Notes: generated by a model from the sequence alone, not told the origin. Positions 27,742-36,174 are shown, counted from the stretch's first letter. The stretch is DNA of 64,000 nt from Actinoplanes derwentensis (GCF_900104725.1 NZ_LT629758.1:124001-188000), one strand, 5' to 3'. Made by a program: numbers and translations.

Positions 27742-28099
27742 CCCGCGGCGGCAGCAGCTTCGTGATCAGCGCCAGCAACTGTGCCGGAGCGAACGGTTTC
27801 AGCAGCGTCGCCGACGCCCCGGCGTCCTCGGCCAGTCCGTCACCGGGCATCAGCGACCCGCTCGCCACCACCACCGGGATGTGCCGCAGGTCGTCGTCGG
27901 CCCGGATCGCCCGGCACAGGTCCAGGCCCGTCATGTGCGGCATGTCGACATCGGTGACCACCAGGTCGGGCCGGTGCTCCTTGACCGCGGCCAGGGCAGC
28001 GGCCCCGTCCGACGCCGCGACGACCCGGTGCCCGGCCCGTTCCAGCGACCGTTTCAGTACATACCGGATGTCATCGTGATCTTCCGCAACTACGATCAC
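27725..28099 (-). CDS. Single-domain response regulator
   Basis: The 124-residue product is a receiver domain alone: VIVVAEDHDDIRYVLKRSL with the acidic pocket, VVTDVDMPHMTGLDL with the phospho-accepting Asp, VVVASGS and the LLKPFAP lysine. It has no output domain, so it acts by protein-protein contact. I start it at GTG 28099 where the domain begins; a TTG 36 bases upstream is an alternative. The longer frame to 28396 crosses the LCP promoter and is rejected. It is convergent with the histidine kinase gene and overlaps it by 17 bp. Confidence 0.75.
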   Translation of the reverse strand: MIVVAEDHDDIRYVLKRSLERAGHRVVAASDGAAALAAVKEHRPDLVVTDVDMPHMTGLDLCRAIRADDDLRHIPVVVASGSLMPGDGLAEDAGASATLLKPFAPAQLLALITKLLPPRVTAES

Positions 28100-28256
28100 C
28101 GCTCGGCCCCGTTCGCTAGCGCCACTCCCCGTCAATGGAGATATCGAGTCACTCCCGATTTTGTGACGGGCGAACGGCAGCCGTCGCGCCGCGATAGATC
28201 CAAAGTGGCCGAACAGGTGATGGCACACGCTTGATCCGCAGCCAATCGTAGGGCGG

Positions 28257-29330
28257 GTGGACACCAGCCTCGACATGTCCGGCGATACACCGCTGAAGAC
28301 CGACGAAGGTGACCCGGTCACCCGGGGCATGCCGGGGTGGAAGAAGGCCCTCCTCGTCCTCTCCACGCTCGTGCTGGTGATCGTCGCCGGGATCACCGGG
28401 GGCGGCTACTACCTGTATCAGCGCTACGACAGCAAGGTCGCGCGGGCCACACTCCTGCCGCCGGTCGCGCCCCAGGAGGCGGCGCAGAGTGCCGAGAACT
28501 GGAAGTCCGGCGCGGTGAACCTGCTGCTGCTCGGCTCGGACTCACGGGCCGCCGAAGCCGGTGGGGACAGCCCGGCCGGGGAGCGCTCCGACACGATCAT
28601 GCTGGTGCACATCGCCAAGGGCCGGGACAAGGCGGCGATCATCTCGATCCCGCGGGACAGCTACGTGAACGTGCCCGCCGGTGGGAGCTGGAAGGGCGGC
28701 AAGAACAAGATCAATGCCGCGTTCGCGTTCGGTGGGGCGGAGCTGACCGCCACGACGGTGCGGCAGCTCACCGGGGTCGTGCTGGACGGCGCGATGATCG
28801 CCGACTTCGCCAGCATCCGGAACCTGGTCGACTCGGTGGACGGGGTCGAGGTCTGTGTGCCGTACGACGTGGTGTCCACCTTCTCCGACAAGGTGTGGAA
28901 GCAGGGCTGTCACGAACTCGACGGGGACACCGCCGAGGAGTTCATGCGGCAGCGCTACCAGGTGCCGGGCGGGGACTTCGGGCGGATGTACAACCAGCAG
29001 CTCGTCGTCAAGGCCGTCGTCGCGAAGGTGTCCAGCAGCGGTGCGATGACCGATCCGCTGGCGCTCGACGGGCTGATCGGCATCGCCGCCGACTCGCTGA
29101 CCGTGGATCAGAACCTGGATCTGCGGGACCTCGCGTTCGCGGTGCGGGGGATCAGGCCCGCCGCCATCTCGTACGCCACCGTGCCGTACACCTCGGCGTC
29201 TCTGAAGACCTCGGCCGGGACGGCCGTGCGGCTCGACCCGAAGAAGTCGGCGGCGATGTTCGCGGCGGTCAAGGACGACACCATCGATCAGTGGCTGGCC
29301 GCCAACCCGTCGAAGACGCCCGGCAGCTGA
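28257..29330 (+). CDS. LCP (LytR-CpsA-Psr) family cell-wall transferase
   Basis: The 357-residue protein has a cytoplasmic N-terminus, one membrane span (KKALLVLSTLVLVIVAGITGGGYYLY) and an outer LCP domain with NLLLLGSDSR, SDTIMLVHI, SIPRDSYVNVP and a later MRQRYQVPGGDFGRMYNQQ. Members transfer polymers such as teichoic acid or arabinogalactan from lipid carriers to peptidoglycan. The conserved Arg/Asp positions are present. The start is GTG 28257, with ATG 28275 as an alternative; the ribosome-binding site is weak. The gene is divergent from the response regulator. Confidence 0.85.
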   Translation: MDTSLDMSGDTPLKTDEGDPVTRGMPGWKKALLVLSTLVLVIVAGITGGGYYLYQRYDSKVARATLLPPVAPQEAAQSAENWKSGAVNLLLLGSDSRAAEAGGDSPAGERSDTIMLVHIAKGRDKAAIISIPRDSYVNVPAGGSWKGGKNKINAAFAFGGAELTATTVRQLTGVVLDGAMIADFASIRNLVDSVDGVEVCVPYDVVSTFSDKVWKQGCHELDGDTAEEFMRQRYQVPGGDFGRMYNQQLVVKAVVAKVSSSGAMTDPLALDGLIGIAADSLTVDQNLDLRDLAFAVRGIRPAAISYATVPYTSASLKTSAGTAVRLDPKKSAAMFAAVKDDTIDQWLAANPSKTPGS

Positions 29331-29369
29331 AGCGGCGATAATCACCAGGCGGTCCGCAGCGGTTCCGCC

Positions 29370-29375
29370 TATTCT
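29370..29375 (+). promoter_or_regulatory. Possible -10 box of hrpA
   Basis: TATTCT fits TAnnnT and lies nine bases before ATG 29385. Transcription from it would give a leader of only about two or three bases. No ribosome-binding site is visible. Confidence 0.35.
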
Positions 29376-29384
29376 TGCTGCGCC

Positions 29385-32300
29385 ATGTCGATAACGCCTG
29401 CCGCCCTGCGCACCCAGATCTCCGAACTGCTGCCCCGCGATCAGCGGAGGCTTCAGCGCCGCCTCGACTCAAGCCGGAGGATCCGCGACGACGATGCGCG
29501 GGCCGCCGCGCTCGCCGAGATCAACGCCGAAACCGAGCGAGCCAGGTCCCGGCTGGAGAGCCGGCTGGCCTCGGTGCCCGCCGTGACGTACCCCGAGGGT
29601 CTGCCGGTCAGCGCCCGCAAGGACGACATCGCTACCGCGATCCGGGACCATCAGGTCGTGGTCGTCGCCGGGGAGACCGGGTCGGGCAAGACCACCCAGA
29701 TCCCGAAGATCTGCATCGAACTGGGCCGGGGTGTCCGCGGTCAGATCGGGCACACCCAGCCGCGGCGGATCGCGGCCCGGACGGTGGCCGAGCGGATCGC
29801 CGAGGAGATGGACCGGCCGCTCGGGTCGACGGTCGGCTACAAGGTGCGGTTCACCGATCAGGTGAGCGACGACACCCTGATCAAGGTGATGACCGACGGC
29901 ATCCTGCTCGCCGAGATCCAGAACGACCGGATGCTGTCCCGGTACGACACCCTGATCATCGACGAGGCGCACGAGCGCAGCCTCAACATCGACTTCATCC
30001 TCGGCTACCTGCGGGACCTGCTGCCGAGACGGCCCGACCTCAAGCTGATCATCACGTCGGCGACGATCGAGACGGCCCGGTTCGCCGAGCACTTCGCGGA
30101 CGCGGGCGGCAAGCCGGCGCCGGTGATCGAGGTGTCCGGCCGGACCTATCCGGTGGAGGTCCGTTACCGGCCCCTGGTGACGGTGACCGAGGACGACACC
30201 GAGGAACCGCAGGACGTGATCGACGGCATCGCCGCCGCCGTCGACGAACTGCCCCGCGACGGCGACATCCTGGTGTTCTTCTCCGGCGAGCGGGAGATCC
30301 GGGACACCGCCGACGCGCTCAACCGCAAGGACCTGCGCGGCACCGAGGTCGTCCCGCTCTACGGCCGGTTGTCGGCGGCCGAACAGCACCGGGTCTTCGA
30401 ACGGCACAGCGCGCGCCGGATCGTGCTGGCCACCAACGTCGCCGAGACGTCGCTGACGGTCCCTGGCATCAAGTACGTGATCGACCCCGGCACCGCCCGG
30501 ATCAGCCGCTACAGCCATCGGCTCAAAGTGCAGCGCCTGCCGATCGAGCCGGTCTCACAAGCCAGTGCCAACCAGCGAAAAGGGCGTTGCGGCCGGACGT
30601 CGGACGGCATCTGCATCCGGCTCTACTCGGAGGAGGACTTCGAGCAGCGGCCCGAGTTCACCGAACCGGAGATCCTGCGCACCAACCTCGCCTCGGTGAT
30701 CCTGCAGATGACCAACCTGGGGCTCGGTGACCTGCAGAAGTTCCCGTTCATCGACCCGCCGGACCAGCGCAACATCACCGACGGCATCAAGCTCCTGGAA
30801 GAACTCGGAGCCCTGGAGAGCCGAAAACTCACCCCGATGGGCCGGCAACTCGCCCAGCTCCCGGTCGACCCGCGGCTGGCCCGGATGGTGATCGAAGCCG
30901 ACCGGCAGGAGTGCCTGGCCGAGGTGATGGTGATCGCCGGCGCGCTGTCCATTCAGGACCCGCGCGAGCGCCCCGCCGAGAAACAGCAGCTGGCCGACGA
31001 GAAACACGCCCGGTTCGTCGACAAGGAATCGGACTTCTTCAGCTATCTCAACCTGTGGCGCTATCTGCGGGAGAAACAGCAGGAACTGTCCGGCAACCAG
31101 TTCCGCCGGATGTGCCGCAGCGAATACCTGAACTATCTGCGAATCCGTGAGTGGCAGGACATCTACTCGCAGCTCAAGCAGGTCGCTCGTACCCTCGATC
31201 TGCATCTGAAGGAGGACTGGGAGGCCGGCGTCGCGTCGCAACCCCTGCACTCCGCCCTCCTCGCCGGCCTGCTCAGCCACATCGGCATGAAGGACCAGGA
31301 GAAACGCGAGTTCATCGGCGCACGGGGCGCCAAGTTCGCGATCTTCCCGGGTTCGGCGTTGTTCAAGAAGCAGCCCCGCTGGGTGATGTCGGCCGAACTG
31401 GTCGAGACGAGCCGCCTGTGGGGCCGGGTGAACGCCCGGATCGAACCGGAATGGGCGGAGAAACTCGCGCCGCATCTGGTGAAGAGCAGTTACAGCGAAC
31501 CGCACTGGGACTCGAAGATGGGCGCCGTCATGGCGTTCGAGAAGGTCACCCTCTACGGCCTGCCGATCGTGCCGCGCCGCCGGATCGGATACGGCCGGGT
31601 CGATCCGGTGGTCTCCCGGGAACTGTTCATCCAGCACGCACTCGTCGAAGGCGACTGGGAGACGCACCACAAGTTCTTCACCGAGAACAAACGGCTCCTG
31701 GAACGGATCAGCGAGACCGAGAACCGGGCCCGGCGACGCGACATCGCGGTCGACGACGAGACCGTCTTCGCCCTGTACGACGCGAAGATCCCGGCCGACG
31801 TGGTGTCGGCGCGACATTTCGACAGCTGGTGGAAGAAGGCCCGGCACGATGCCCCCGACCTGCTGACCTTCACCCGCGAGGACCTGGTCAACGCGGGGCG
31901 GGACACCGTCGACCCGCAGGCGTTCCCGGACGCGTGGATCAGTAACGGCGTGCGGATGCCGCTCTCCTACACGTTCGAGCCGAACACGCCGCACGACGGG
32001 GTGACCGCGACCGTTCCGCTGGAACTCATCAACAAGATCGACGCGGAGGACTTCGGCTGGTCGGTGCCCGGGTTCCGCCGCGACGTGGTGATCGCCCTGA
32101 TCCGGGCGCTGCCCAAACAGCTGCGTACCGCCTTCGTGCCGGTGCCGGACTGGGCCGAGGCCGCCCTCGACCGGGTTCCGGTGCGGCGTGGCCCGCTGCC
32201 CGACGCGATCGGCGGCGAACTGCGCCGGCTCACCGGGACCGTGGTACCCCGCGACGCGTGGCGGCCCGACCAGGTGCCGGACCACCTGCGGGTGAACTTC

Positions 32301-33284
32301 CGGATCGTCAACGAGGCCGGCGAGACCGTGGCCCAGGGCCGTGACCTCGAGGTGCTGCGCCGACAACTGGCGCCCAAGGTGCAGGCCACCATCTCGAAAG
32401 CGGCCGGCAACCTGGAACGGCGGGGCATCACCGCCAACGACTTCGGGGTGCTGCCACGCCGGATCGCCCAGGTGCGCGGCGGGTACGAGGTGAACGTCTG
32501 GCCCGCGCTCGTCGACGAGACCGACAGTGTGGCGATCCGGGTCTTCGAGGACGAGGCGTCCCAGCGGGTGGCGATGGCCGCCGGAACCCGCCGGTTGTTA
32601 CTGCTCACGCTCCCGCCGGCGGCGCGGTTCCTGCAGGGGCGCCTGGACAACCGGGCCAAGCTGGAGCTGTCCCGGGCCAACCCGTACAAGTCGATCGCCG
32701 ATCTGCTCGACGACTGCGCGGGTGCCGCCGTGGACCGGCTCGTCGCCGAAGCCGGGGGACCGGTGTGGTCGTCGATCGAGTTCGCGTCGTTGCGGGACAC
32801 CGTGCGCCAGGACCTGGTCGACGCGGTCGCCAACCTGGTCACTCAGGTGCAGGCGGTGCTGGCCACCGCGTACGACGTCGATCAGCGTCTTCGTTCCCTC
32901 AAGGATCCGCAGCTTCTCCCGGCTCTGGCCGACATCCGGCAGCAGCTCAAGGGCCTGGTGCACGTCGGGTTCGTGACCGAGGCCGGGTGGCGGCAGATCC
33001 ATCAGATGCCCCGTTACCTGCGCGGCATCGTGCACCGGCTGGACCGGGTCGGCGGCAGCCTCGGCCGGGACCGGCAGTTGACCACGCAGATTCACGAGAT
33101 CGAGTCGGAGTACCGCGAACTGCGCACCCAGGCCGGCCGTAACGGGCCCGCCGAAGAGGGTCTGCGGGAGATCCGCTGGATGATCGAGGAGCTGCGGATC
33201 AACTACTTCGCGCAGGCGCTCGGGACCGCGTACCCGGTCTCCGACAAGCGCATATATAAGGCTATGGATTCGCTGCCGATCTGA
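29385..33284 (+). CDS. hrpA: ATP-dependent RNA helicase HrpA (DEAH box)
   Basis: The 1299-residue protein has all DEAH helicase motifs: GETGSGKTTQIPKI (Walker A), TQPRRIAARTVA, IIDEAHERSLNIDF (DEAH), ITSATIE, ATNVAETSLTVPGIKYVIDPG and QRKGRCGRT. The HA2 and OB regions and a long C-terminal domain (VEASRLWGR-type segment, then DUF3418-like SYTFEPNTPHDGVTATVPL) follow, giving the usual HrpA length. It unwinds RNA or acts on stalled ribosomes. It begins at ATG 29385 with a short or absent leader and lies 54 bp after the LCP gene. Confidence 0.95.
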   Translation: MSITPAALRTQISELLPRDQRRLQRRLDSSRRIRDDDARAAALAEINAETERARSRLESRLASVPAVTYPEGLPVSARKDDIATAIRDHQVVVVAGETGSGKTTQIPKICIELGRGVRGQIGHTQPRRIAARTVAERIAEEMDRPLGSTVGYKVRFTDQVSDDTLIKVMTDGILLAEIQNDRMLSRYDTLIIDEAHERSLNIDFILGYLRDLLPRRPDLKLIITSATIETARFAEHFADAGGKPAPVIEVSGRTYPVEVRYRPLVTVTEDDTEEPQDVIDGIAAAVDELPRDGDILVFFSGEREIRDTADALNRKDLRGTEVVPLYGRLSAAEQHRVFERHSARRIVLATNVAETSLTVPGIKYVIDPGTARISRYSHRLKVQRLPIEPVSQASANQRKGRCGRTSDGICIRLYSEEDFEQRPEFTEPEILRTNLASVILQMTNLGLGDLQKFPFIDPPDQRNITDGIKLLEELGALESRKLTPMGRQLAQLPVDPRLARMVIEADRQECLAEVMVIAGALSIQDPRERPAEKQQLADEKHARFVDKESDFFSYLNLWRYLREKQQELSGNQFRRMCRSEYLNYLRIREWQDIYSQLKQVARTLDLHLKEDWEAGVASQPLHSALLAGLLSHIGMKDQEKREFIGARGAKFAIFPGSALFKKQPRWVMSAELVETSRLWGRVNARIEPEWAEKLAPHLVKSSYSEPHWDSKMGAVMAFEKVTLYGLPIVPRRRIGYGRVDPVVSRELFIQHALVEGDWETHHKFFTENKRLLERISETENRARRRDIAVDDETVFALYDAKIPADVVSARHFDSWWKKARHDAPDLLTFTREDLVNAGRDTVDPQAFPDAWISNGVRMPLSYTFEPNTPHDGVTATVPLELINKIDAEDFGWSVPGFRRDVVIALIRALPKQLRTAFVPVPDWAEAALDRVPVRRGPLPDAIGGELRRLTGTVVPRDAWRPDQVPDHLRVNFRIVNEAGETVAQGRDLEVLRRQLAPKVQATISKAAGNLERRGITANDFGVLPRRIAQVRGGYEVNVWPALVDETDSVAIRVFEDEASQRVAMAAGTRRLLLLTLPPAARFLQGRLDNRAKLELSRANPYKSIADLLDDCAGAAVDRLVAEAGGPVWSSIEFASLRDTVRQDLVDAVANLVTQVQAVLATAYDVDQRLRSLKDPQLLPALADIRQQLKGLVHVGFVTEAGWRQIHQMPRYLRGIVHRLDRVGGSLGRDRQLTTQIHEIESEYRELRTQAGRNGPAEEGLREIRWMIEELRINYFAQALGTAYPVSDKRIYKAMDSLPI

Positions 33285-33353
33285 AAAGGTGCAGGTCGGT
33301 GCGCCTCTGGTGCCGTTCGGTCACTCCTGTAGTCGTGGCCGGACGGCACAGTT

Positions 33354-33359
33354 TAGGTT
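33354..33359 (+). promoter_or_regulatory. Possible -10 box of the short gene at 33367
   Basis: TAGGTT fits TAnnnT and is followed by seven bases and ATG 33367, the spacing expected for a leaderless mRNA. There is no ribosome-binding site. Confidence 0.35.
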
Positions 33360-33366
33360 TCTCGGC

Positions 33367-33738
33367 ATGACGAACTTCGCCTTCGCCGCCTCTGTCGCCG
33401 CCGTCCGCCCCGCCGGGGCCTACCTCGACGAGATGATGGCCCGGGTCGGCGTCGACGGCCTGACCGCCGCGTTCGCCGAGCCGGGCCTGCTCGCCCTGAT
33501 CGACCAGCACGCCGCGGCGGTGCGGGAGGCGCTCCGGACCGCCGGTCGCCGCCCCGACGCTGCCGGGCTCGCGGCGTACGCCCGCAGCCTCGCCGCCGCC
33601 GCGGTCCGCAGCGGACGGCCGCTGCCGGAGCCCGGTGCCGCTCCGGCGTCGGTCGCCGGGTGGGCGTCGGCCGGCTTCCCGCTGCTGCGCGTGGTGGCGG
33701 TCTGCCTGATCGCGGTGTCCTCTAACGAGCTAAATTGA
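33367..33738 (+). CDS. Short helical protein, possibly DUF6401-like
   Basis: The 123-residue product starts MTNFAFAASVAAVRPAGAYLDEMMARVG and contains LLALIDQHAAAVREALRTAG; it is alanine-rich and helical and ends in a hydrophobic stretch (LLRVVAVCLIAVSS). The pattern reminds me of short Micromonosporaceae proteins annotated as DUF6401, said to be associated with natural product genes, but I cannot confirm this here and no biosynthesis genes are adjacent. The start at 33367 follows a possible -10 box by seven bases; the frame open from 33289 has no ribosome-binding site. Confidence 0.6.
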   Translation: MTNFAFAASVAAVRPAGAYLDEMMARVGVDGLTAAFAEPGLLALIDQHAAAVREALRTAGRRPDAAGLAAYARSLAAAAVRSGRPLPEPGAAPASVAGWASAGFPLLRVVAVCLIAVSSNELN

Positions 33739-33745
33739 ACCGGAC

Positions 33746-33757
33746 TTAATGCATTAA
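33746..33757. promoter_or_regulatory. AT-rich perfect palindrome, candidate operator
   Basis: TTAATGCATTAA is a perfect 12-bp palindrome inside an AT-rich island (about 33722-33775), very unusual for this GC-rich DNA. It lies 28 bp upstream of the LamG-like gene start and just after the preceding gene's stop. It could be an operator or part of a promoter. Confidence 0.35.
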
Positions 33758-33784
33758 AAAGCCCAATAGGGGATGTTTGACTGC

Positions 33785-34519
33785 ATGAAGATCCTCCGGC
33801 TCGCGGCCCTGTCCGCGCTCCTCACGCTTCCCCTCCTCGGCGCCCCCGCGTCCGCGGCCGCCGAGCCGACCGGACCGGGGCTCGTCGCCCGCTACAACTT
33901 CGACGGCGGCACCAGCGAGGGCAAGATCAACGACCTGTCCGGCCGCGGAGCCGCGCTCACCCTGCGCGGCTCCAACAACGGCCAGGTCAGCATCCTCACC
34001 GAAGGCGCCGGCCGGTTCGCCGCGTTCCCCGCCATCTGCGCCGCCGCCGTATCCAACTGCGCCAAGGCACTCTTGGAGACACCCGACCGCCCCGACCTCG
34101 ACCCCGGCACCCGCAACTTCAAATGGGCCGCCAGCGTGCGACTCACCGCCGGCCAGCTCAGCGGCAACGCCAACGTGATGCAGAAAGGCGTCGCCAACGC
34201 TGAAAGTCAGTGGAAGATGCAGGTCACCAGCAAGACCGGCCGCGCCCAGTGTGTGCTGGTCGCCCGCGGCAGCGCCCAGACGTTCACCGCCACGTCGGCC
34301 CGCCCCGTCGCCGACGGTTCCTGGCACCGCGTCGCCTGCGAACGCGCCAACGGTTCCCTCGCCGTCGCCGTCGACGGCGTGACCACCGGCAGGGTGACGG
34401 TCCCCGCCACGGTCGGCGTCGACAACGCCATGCCGATGCGCGTCGGCGGCCCCAACCTGGCCGGCTCCGGCGACATGTACCACGGCCAGATCGACGACAT
34501 CTACATCCAGCTCGGCTGA
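33785..34519 (+). CDS. Secreted LamG/concanavalin-like domain protein
   Basis: The 244-residue protein has a clear signal peptide (MKILRLAALSALLTLPLLG, cleaved after ASA near residue 22) and one LamG-type jelly-roll domain: GLVARYNFDGG, DLSGRGAALTLRG, FKWAASVRL, DGSWHRVACER, AVDGVTTG and GQIDDIYIQLG. It probably binds a sugar or protein outside the cell; no catalytic domain is attached. I chose ATG 33785 because the signal peptide starts there; ATG 33773 would add MFDC. An AT-rich palindrome lies upstream and a strong terminator downstream, so it is a single-gene unit. Confidence 0.78.
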   Translation: MKILRLAALSALLTLPLLGAPASAAAEPTGPGLVARYNFDGGTSEGKINDLSGRGAALTLRGSNNGQVSILTEGAGRFAAFPAICAAAVSNCAKALLETPDRPDLDPGTRNFKWAASVRLTAGQLSGNANVMQKGVANAESQWKMQVTSKTGRAQCVLVARGSAQTFTATSARPVADGSWHRVACERANGSLAVAVDGVTTGRVTVPATVGVDNAMPMRVGGPNLAGSGDMYHGQIDDIYIQLG

Positions 34520-34594
34520 TCCGGTTCGACTGAACCCACGGAAATCCGGTTCGGCTGACTCCGCGAGCAGTCCGGCTCGGCTGCACCCACGAAA

Positions 34595-34635
34595 CCGCCC
34601 GGCACCGGGATGTCCCCGGTGCCGGGCGGCTTTTT
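34595..34635 (+). terminator. Strong rho-independent terminator
   Basis: CCGCCCGGCACCGGG (34595-34609) pairs with CCCGGTGCCGGGCGG (34615-34629), a perfect 15-bp stem with a 5-base loop, followed by C and TTTTT (34631-34635). It ends the LamG-like gene transcript and is the most classical terminator in the window. Confidence 0.9.
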
Positions 34636-34683
34636 CATGCCCGGACTCGCCAGCCGGAAGTGTCCCCGGGCTGATGAACGTTC

Positions 34684-34917
34684 CTAGCTGCGGCGGAACG
34701 CGTAGCCGCGCCCGCCCGAGGAGCGATTCGCGCGGGCGCGGCCGGAACGCTCCCGGGCCGCCTGACGTTCGTCCCCGGCGCCGTGATGCGCGGCAGCCGA
34801 ACCGGTTGAGTGATCCTTATCGGGCCCCGGAGGCATCGTGGGGTGCAGGGCGGCGGCGATGTCGCGTGCGGCGATCTCGTCCAGGTTCAGGTGCACGGAA
34901 AAGGGTTCAGCAGGCAT
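34684..34917 (-). CDS. Small protein of unknown function
   Basis: The 77-residue product starts MPAEPFSVHLNLDEIAARDI and ends in an arginine/glycine-rich tail (RANRSSGGRGYAFRRS). An ideal ribosome-binding site, AAGGAGG, lies eight bases before the ATG and is itself preceded by a 6-bp hairpin (34935-34950), which supports real translation. The first 30 residues look like a short helical domain; the rest is polar and probably disordered. I do not recognise the family. Confidence 0.5.
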   Translation of the reverse strand: MPAEPFSVHLNLDEIAARDIAAALHPTMPPGPDKDHSTGSAAAHHGAGDERQAARERSGRARANRSSGGRGYAFRRS

Positions 34918-35446
34918 GCAGCGACCTCCTTGAAGGCTCCACGCGGAGCCGGAAGCGAAACGGCGGCCATCGTCGCGGAGCCGGATGTGGGCCGGCGGTC
35001 AAGGTGGGACCGTGGCCATCGTCGTGGAGACGACATCGGACGGCGGCCATCGCCGTTGGAGTTGGACGTGGGCGTCGGTCATCGCCGCAGGAGCCCGTGC
35101 GGGACTGGCCTGCGGGGGACCGCGAGCAAGGGAACGCCACCGGACCGCGGCCGGACAGGTCAGCCGGGTGCGCGACGACGGCCCGGCAGGTGTGTGGCCT
35201 GACCGGACGTGCCGAACTCGGGACGGAGAAGCGCGTGAACCAACCCACTCCGGCCGGGCGCGGCATGCGGAGGACGGCGCGGCCCATACCGATGCGCGAG
35301 GCTCGGCGGGCGGCGGTCAGGAAGCAATCACAGCATGTCGCTCACGCTATTGCGGCCGGTGAGGGGCCGCAACCGATTATTCGGTACGCCGGTCAGGTCC
35401 CGCGGAAGTCGTCGGCCTCGGGACTACAGCGCTACGCAGTCCCTGT
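34918..35446. repeat. Gene-poor stretch with four imperfect 20-bp repeats
   Basis: No convincing gene is seen here. Four copies of a sequence close to CGGCGGCCATCGTCGCGGAG begin at 34961, 35010, 35041 and 35073, all in the same orientation, with spacings of 49, 31 and 32 bp. They lie upstream of the small minus-strand gene that starts at 34917, so they could be binding sites in its control region. Several frames are open across the stretch but lack ribosome-binding sites. Confidence 0.4.
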
Positions 35447-35530
35447 TCATGGCCGTTGCGCGACCGCCGGGCCGAATGCGGTGGTCGCCGGGGGGAGCGC
35501 TTCGGTGGGTATGTACAGGGCGTAGGCCAT
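35447..35530 (-). CDS. Possible 27-residue peptide ORF
   Basis: The frame reads MAYALYIPTEALPPATTAF and continues GPAVAQRP to a stop. Codons are mostly G/C at the third position, but the sequence before the ATG is the minisatellite and no good ribosome-binding site is present. Read through the minisatellite, the frame would give an Ala/Glu-rich N-terminal extension with no start codon. The TTAFGPAVA coding segment is part of a 26-bp inverted repeat whose other copy is near 36090. It may be a peptide gene, a remnant or a non-coding repeat. Confidence 0.2.
   Translation of the reverse strand: MAYALYIPTEALPPATTAFGPAVAQRP
35460..35485. repeat. 26-bp inverted repeat, left copy
   Basis: GCGACCGCCGGGCCGAATGC plus GGTGGT (35460-35485) is the exact reverse complement of 36078-36103. 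The two copies are about 590 bp apart in opposite orientation. Confidence 0.7.
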
Positions 35531-35604
35531 CTCGGCGGCCTCGGCGGCCTCGGCGGCCTCGGCGCCTGCCTCTGCGGCCTCGGCGCCTGCCTCTGCGGCG
35601 CCTC
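35530..35604. repeat. GC-rich minisatellite
   Basis: On the plus strand a 9-bp unit close to CTCGGCGGC is repeated about three times and then a 21-bp unit close to CTCGGCGCCTGCCTCTGCGG is repeated twice. It lies between the peptide ORF and the small plus-strand gene. Both strands are open through it, but no start codon is served. Confidence 0.6.
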
Positions 35605-35644
35605 GCGTCGGAAGCGTGACCTCCTGGTGAATCGGAGGAGCCGA

Positions 35645-35872
35645 GTGCTGCCGCGGAAGCGGGGTCGACACCGATTTCCCAACCGGACGTACCCGCTGCT
35701 GGTGCCCCTGGGTCTGCCTGTCCCCCGGGACAAGGTGATCCCCGGCAGATACCTTGCCGACGACGCCGCCGCGCCCGGTCTGCACCGGATCCGCGAGGTG
35801 GTGGACCCGGAATACCAGGCGAACCGGGACCATGTGCGAGGTGCCTGCTCCTACATCAACATCGTCTACTGA
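35645..35872 (+). CDS. Possible small protein of unknown function
   Basis: A 75-residue product would start at GTG 35645 behind GGAGGAGCCGA, a good ribosome-binding site. Codon third positions are largely G/C across the frame, and the residues are balanced: LLVPLGLPVPRDKVIPGRYL in the middle and HVRGACSYINIVY at the end. The opposite-strand frame through the same bases is the shadow. I do not recognise the family. It lies in a region of small ORFs and repeats, so it might be a remnant. Confidence 0.4.
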   Translation: MLPRKRGRHRFPNRTYPLLVPLGLPVPRDKVIPGRYLADDAAAPGLHRIREVVDPEYQANRDHVRGACSYINIVY

Positions 35873-36174
35873 ACCATCACGGCGAGTGTCGCGCGGTGCC
35901 ACTTCGCGAGGGCGCCGGGCGGCATTCGCCGTTCAGACGGCAGGTGAGGCGGGACTGGGTAACCGGTCCCTCTCGGTGGGAACCGCGCTCGGCGGTGCGG
36001 TCAGCGGCACCTTCCTCGCGGACGAGATCGGCCGCCTCGCGCGCCGCGTCCGCGGTGTGGCGGGTTCGGGTGGCGGGACCACCGCATTCGGCCCGGCGGT
36101 CGCCGGGCGGTCTGGGGGAGGGACCGCCTTGCGGGGTGGGGCGGTGCTTTGGTGTGGCGTACCGGAAAAGGGTT
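35873..36174. other. Intergenic region carrying the second inverted-repeat copy
   Basis: These 302 bp separate the small gene at 35645 from the convergent B12-binding gene. A plus-strand frame with high G/C third positions runs through it (reading ALGGAVSGTFLADEIGRLA) but has no start signal. It contains the right copy of the 26-bp inverted repeat. I see no clear terminator. Confidence 0.35.
36078..36103. repeat. 26-bp inverted repeat, right copy
   Basis: ACCACCGCATTCGGCCCGGC plus GGTCGC (36078-36103), exact reverse complement of 35460-35485. In both copies one frame reads TTAFGPAVA. Confidence 0.7.

Noticed and set aside
34810..35525. Overlapping plus-strand frames in the repeat region
   Set aside because: No ribosome-binding site, no start with good context, and the codon third positions are not consistent.
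35530..35604. Minisatellite considered as a CRISPR array
   Set aside because: Units are 9-21 bp with no spacers and no cas genes are nearby.
35447..35902. 151-codon minus-strand frame covering the small gene at 35645
   Set aside because: Most of it reads as a reverse-complement shadow of the plus-strand frame that has its own ribosome-binding site; only the last 27 codons might be translated.
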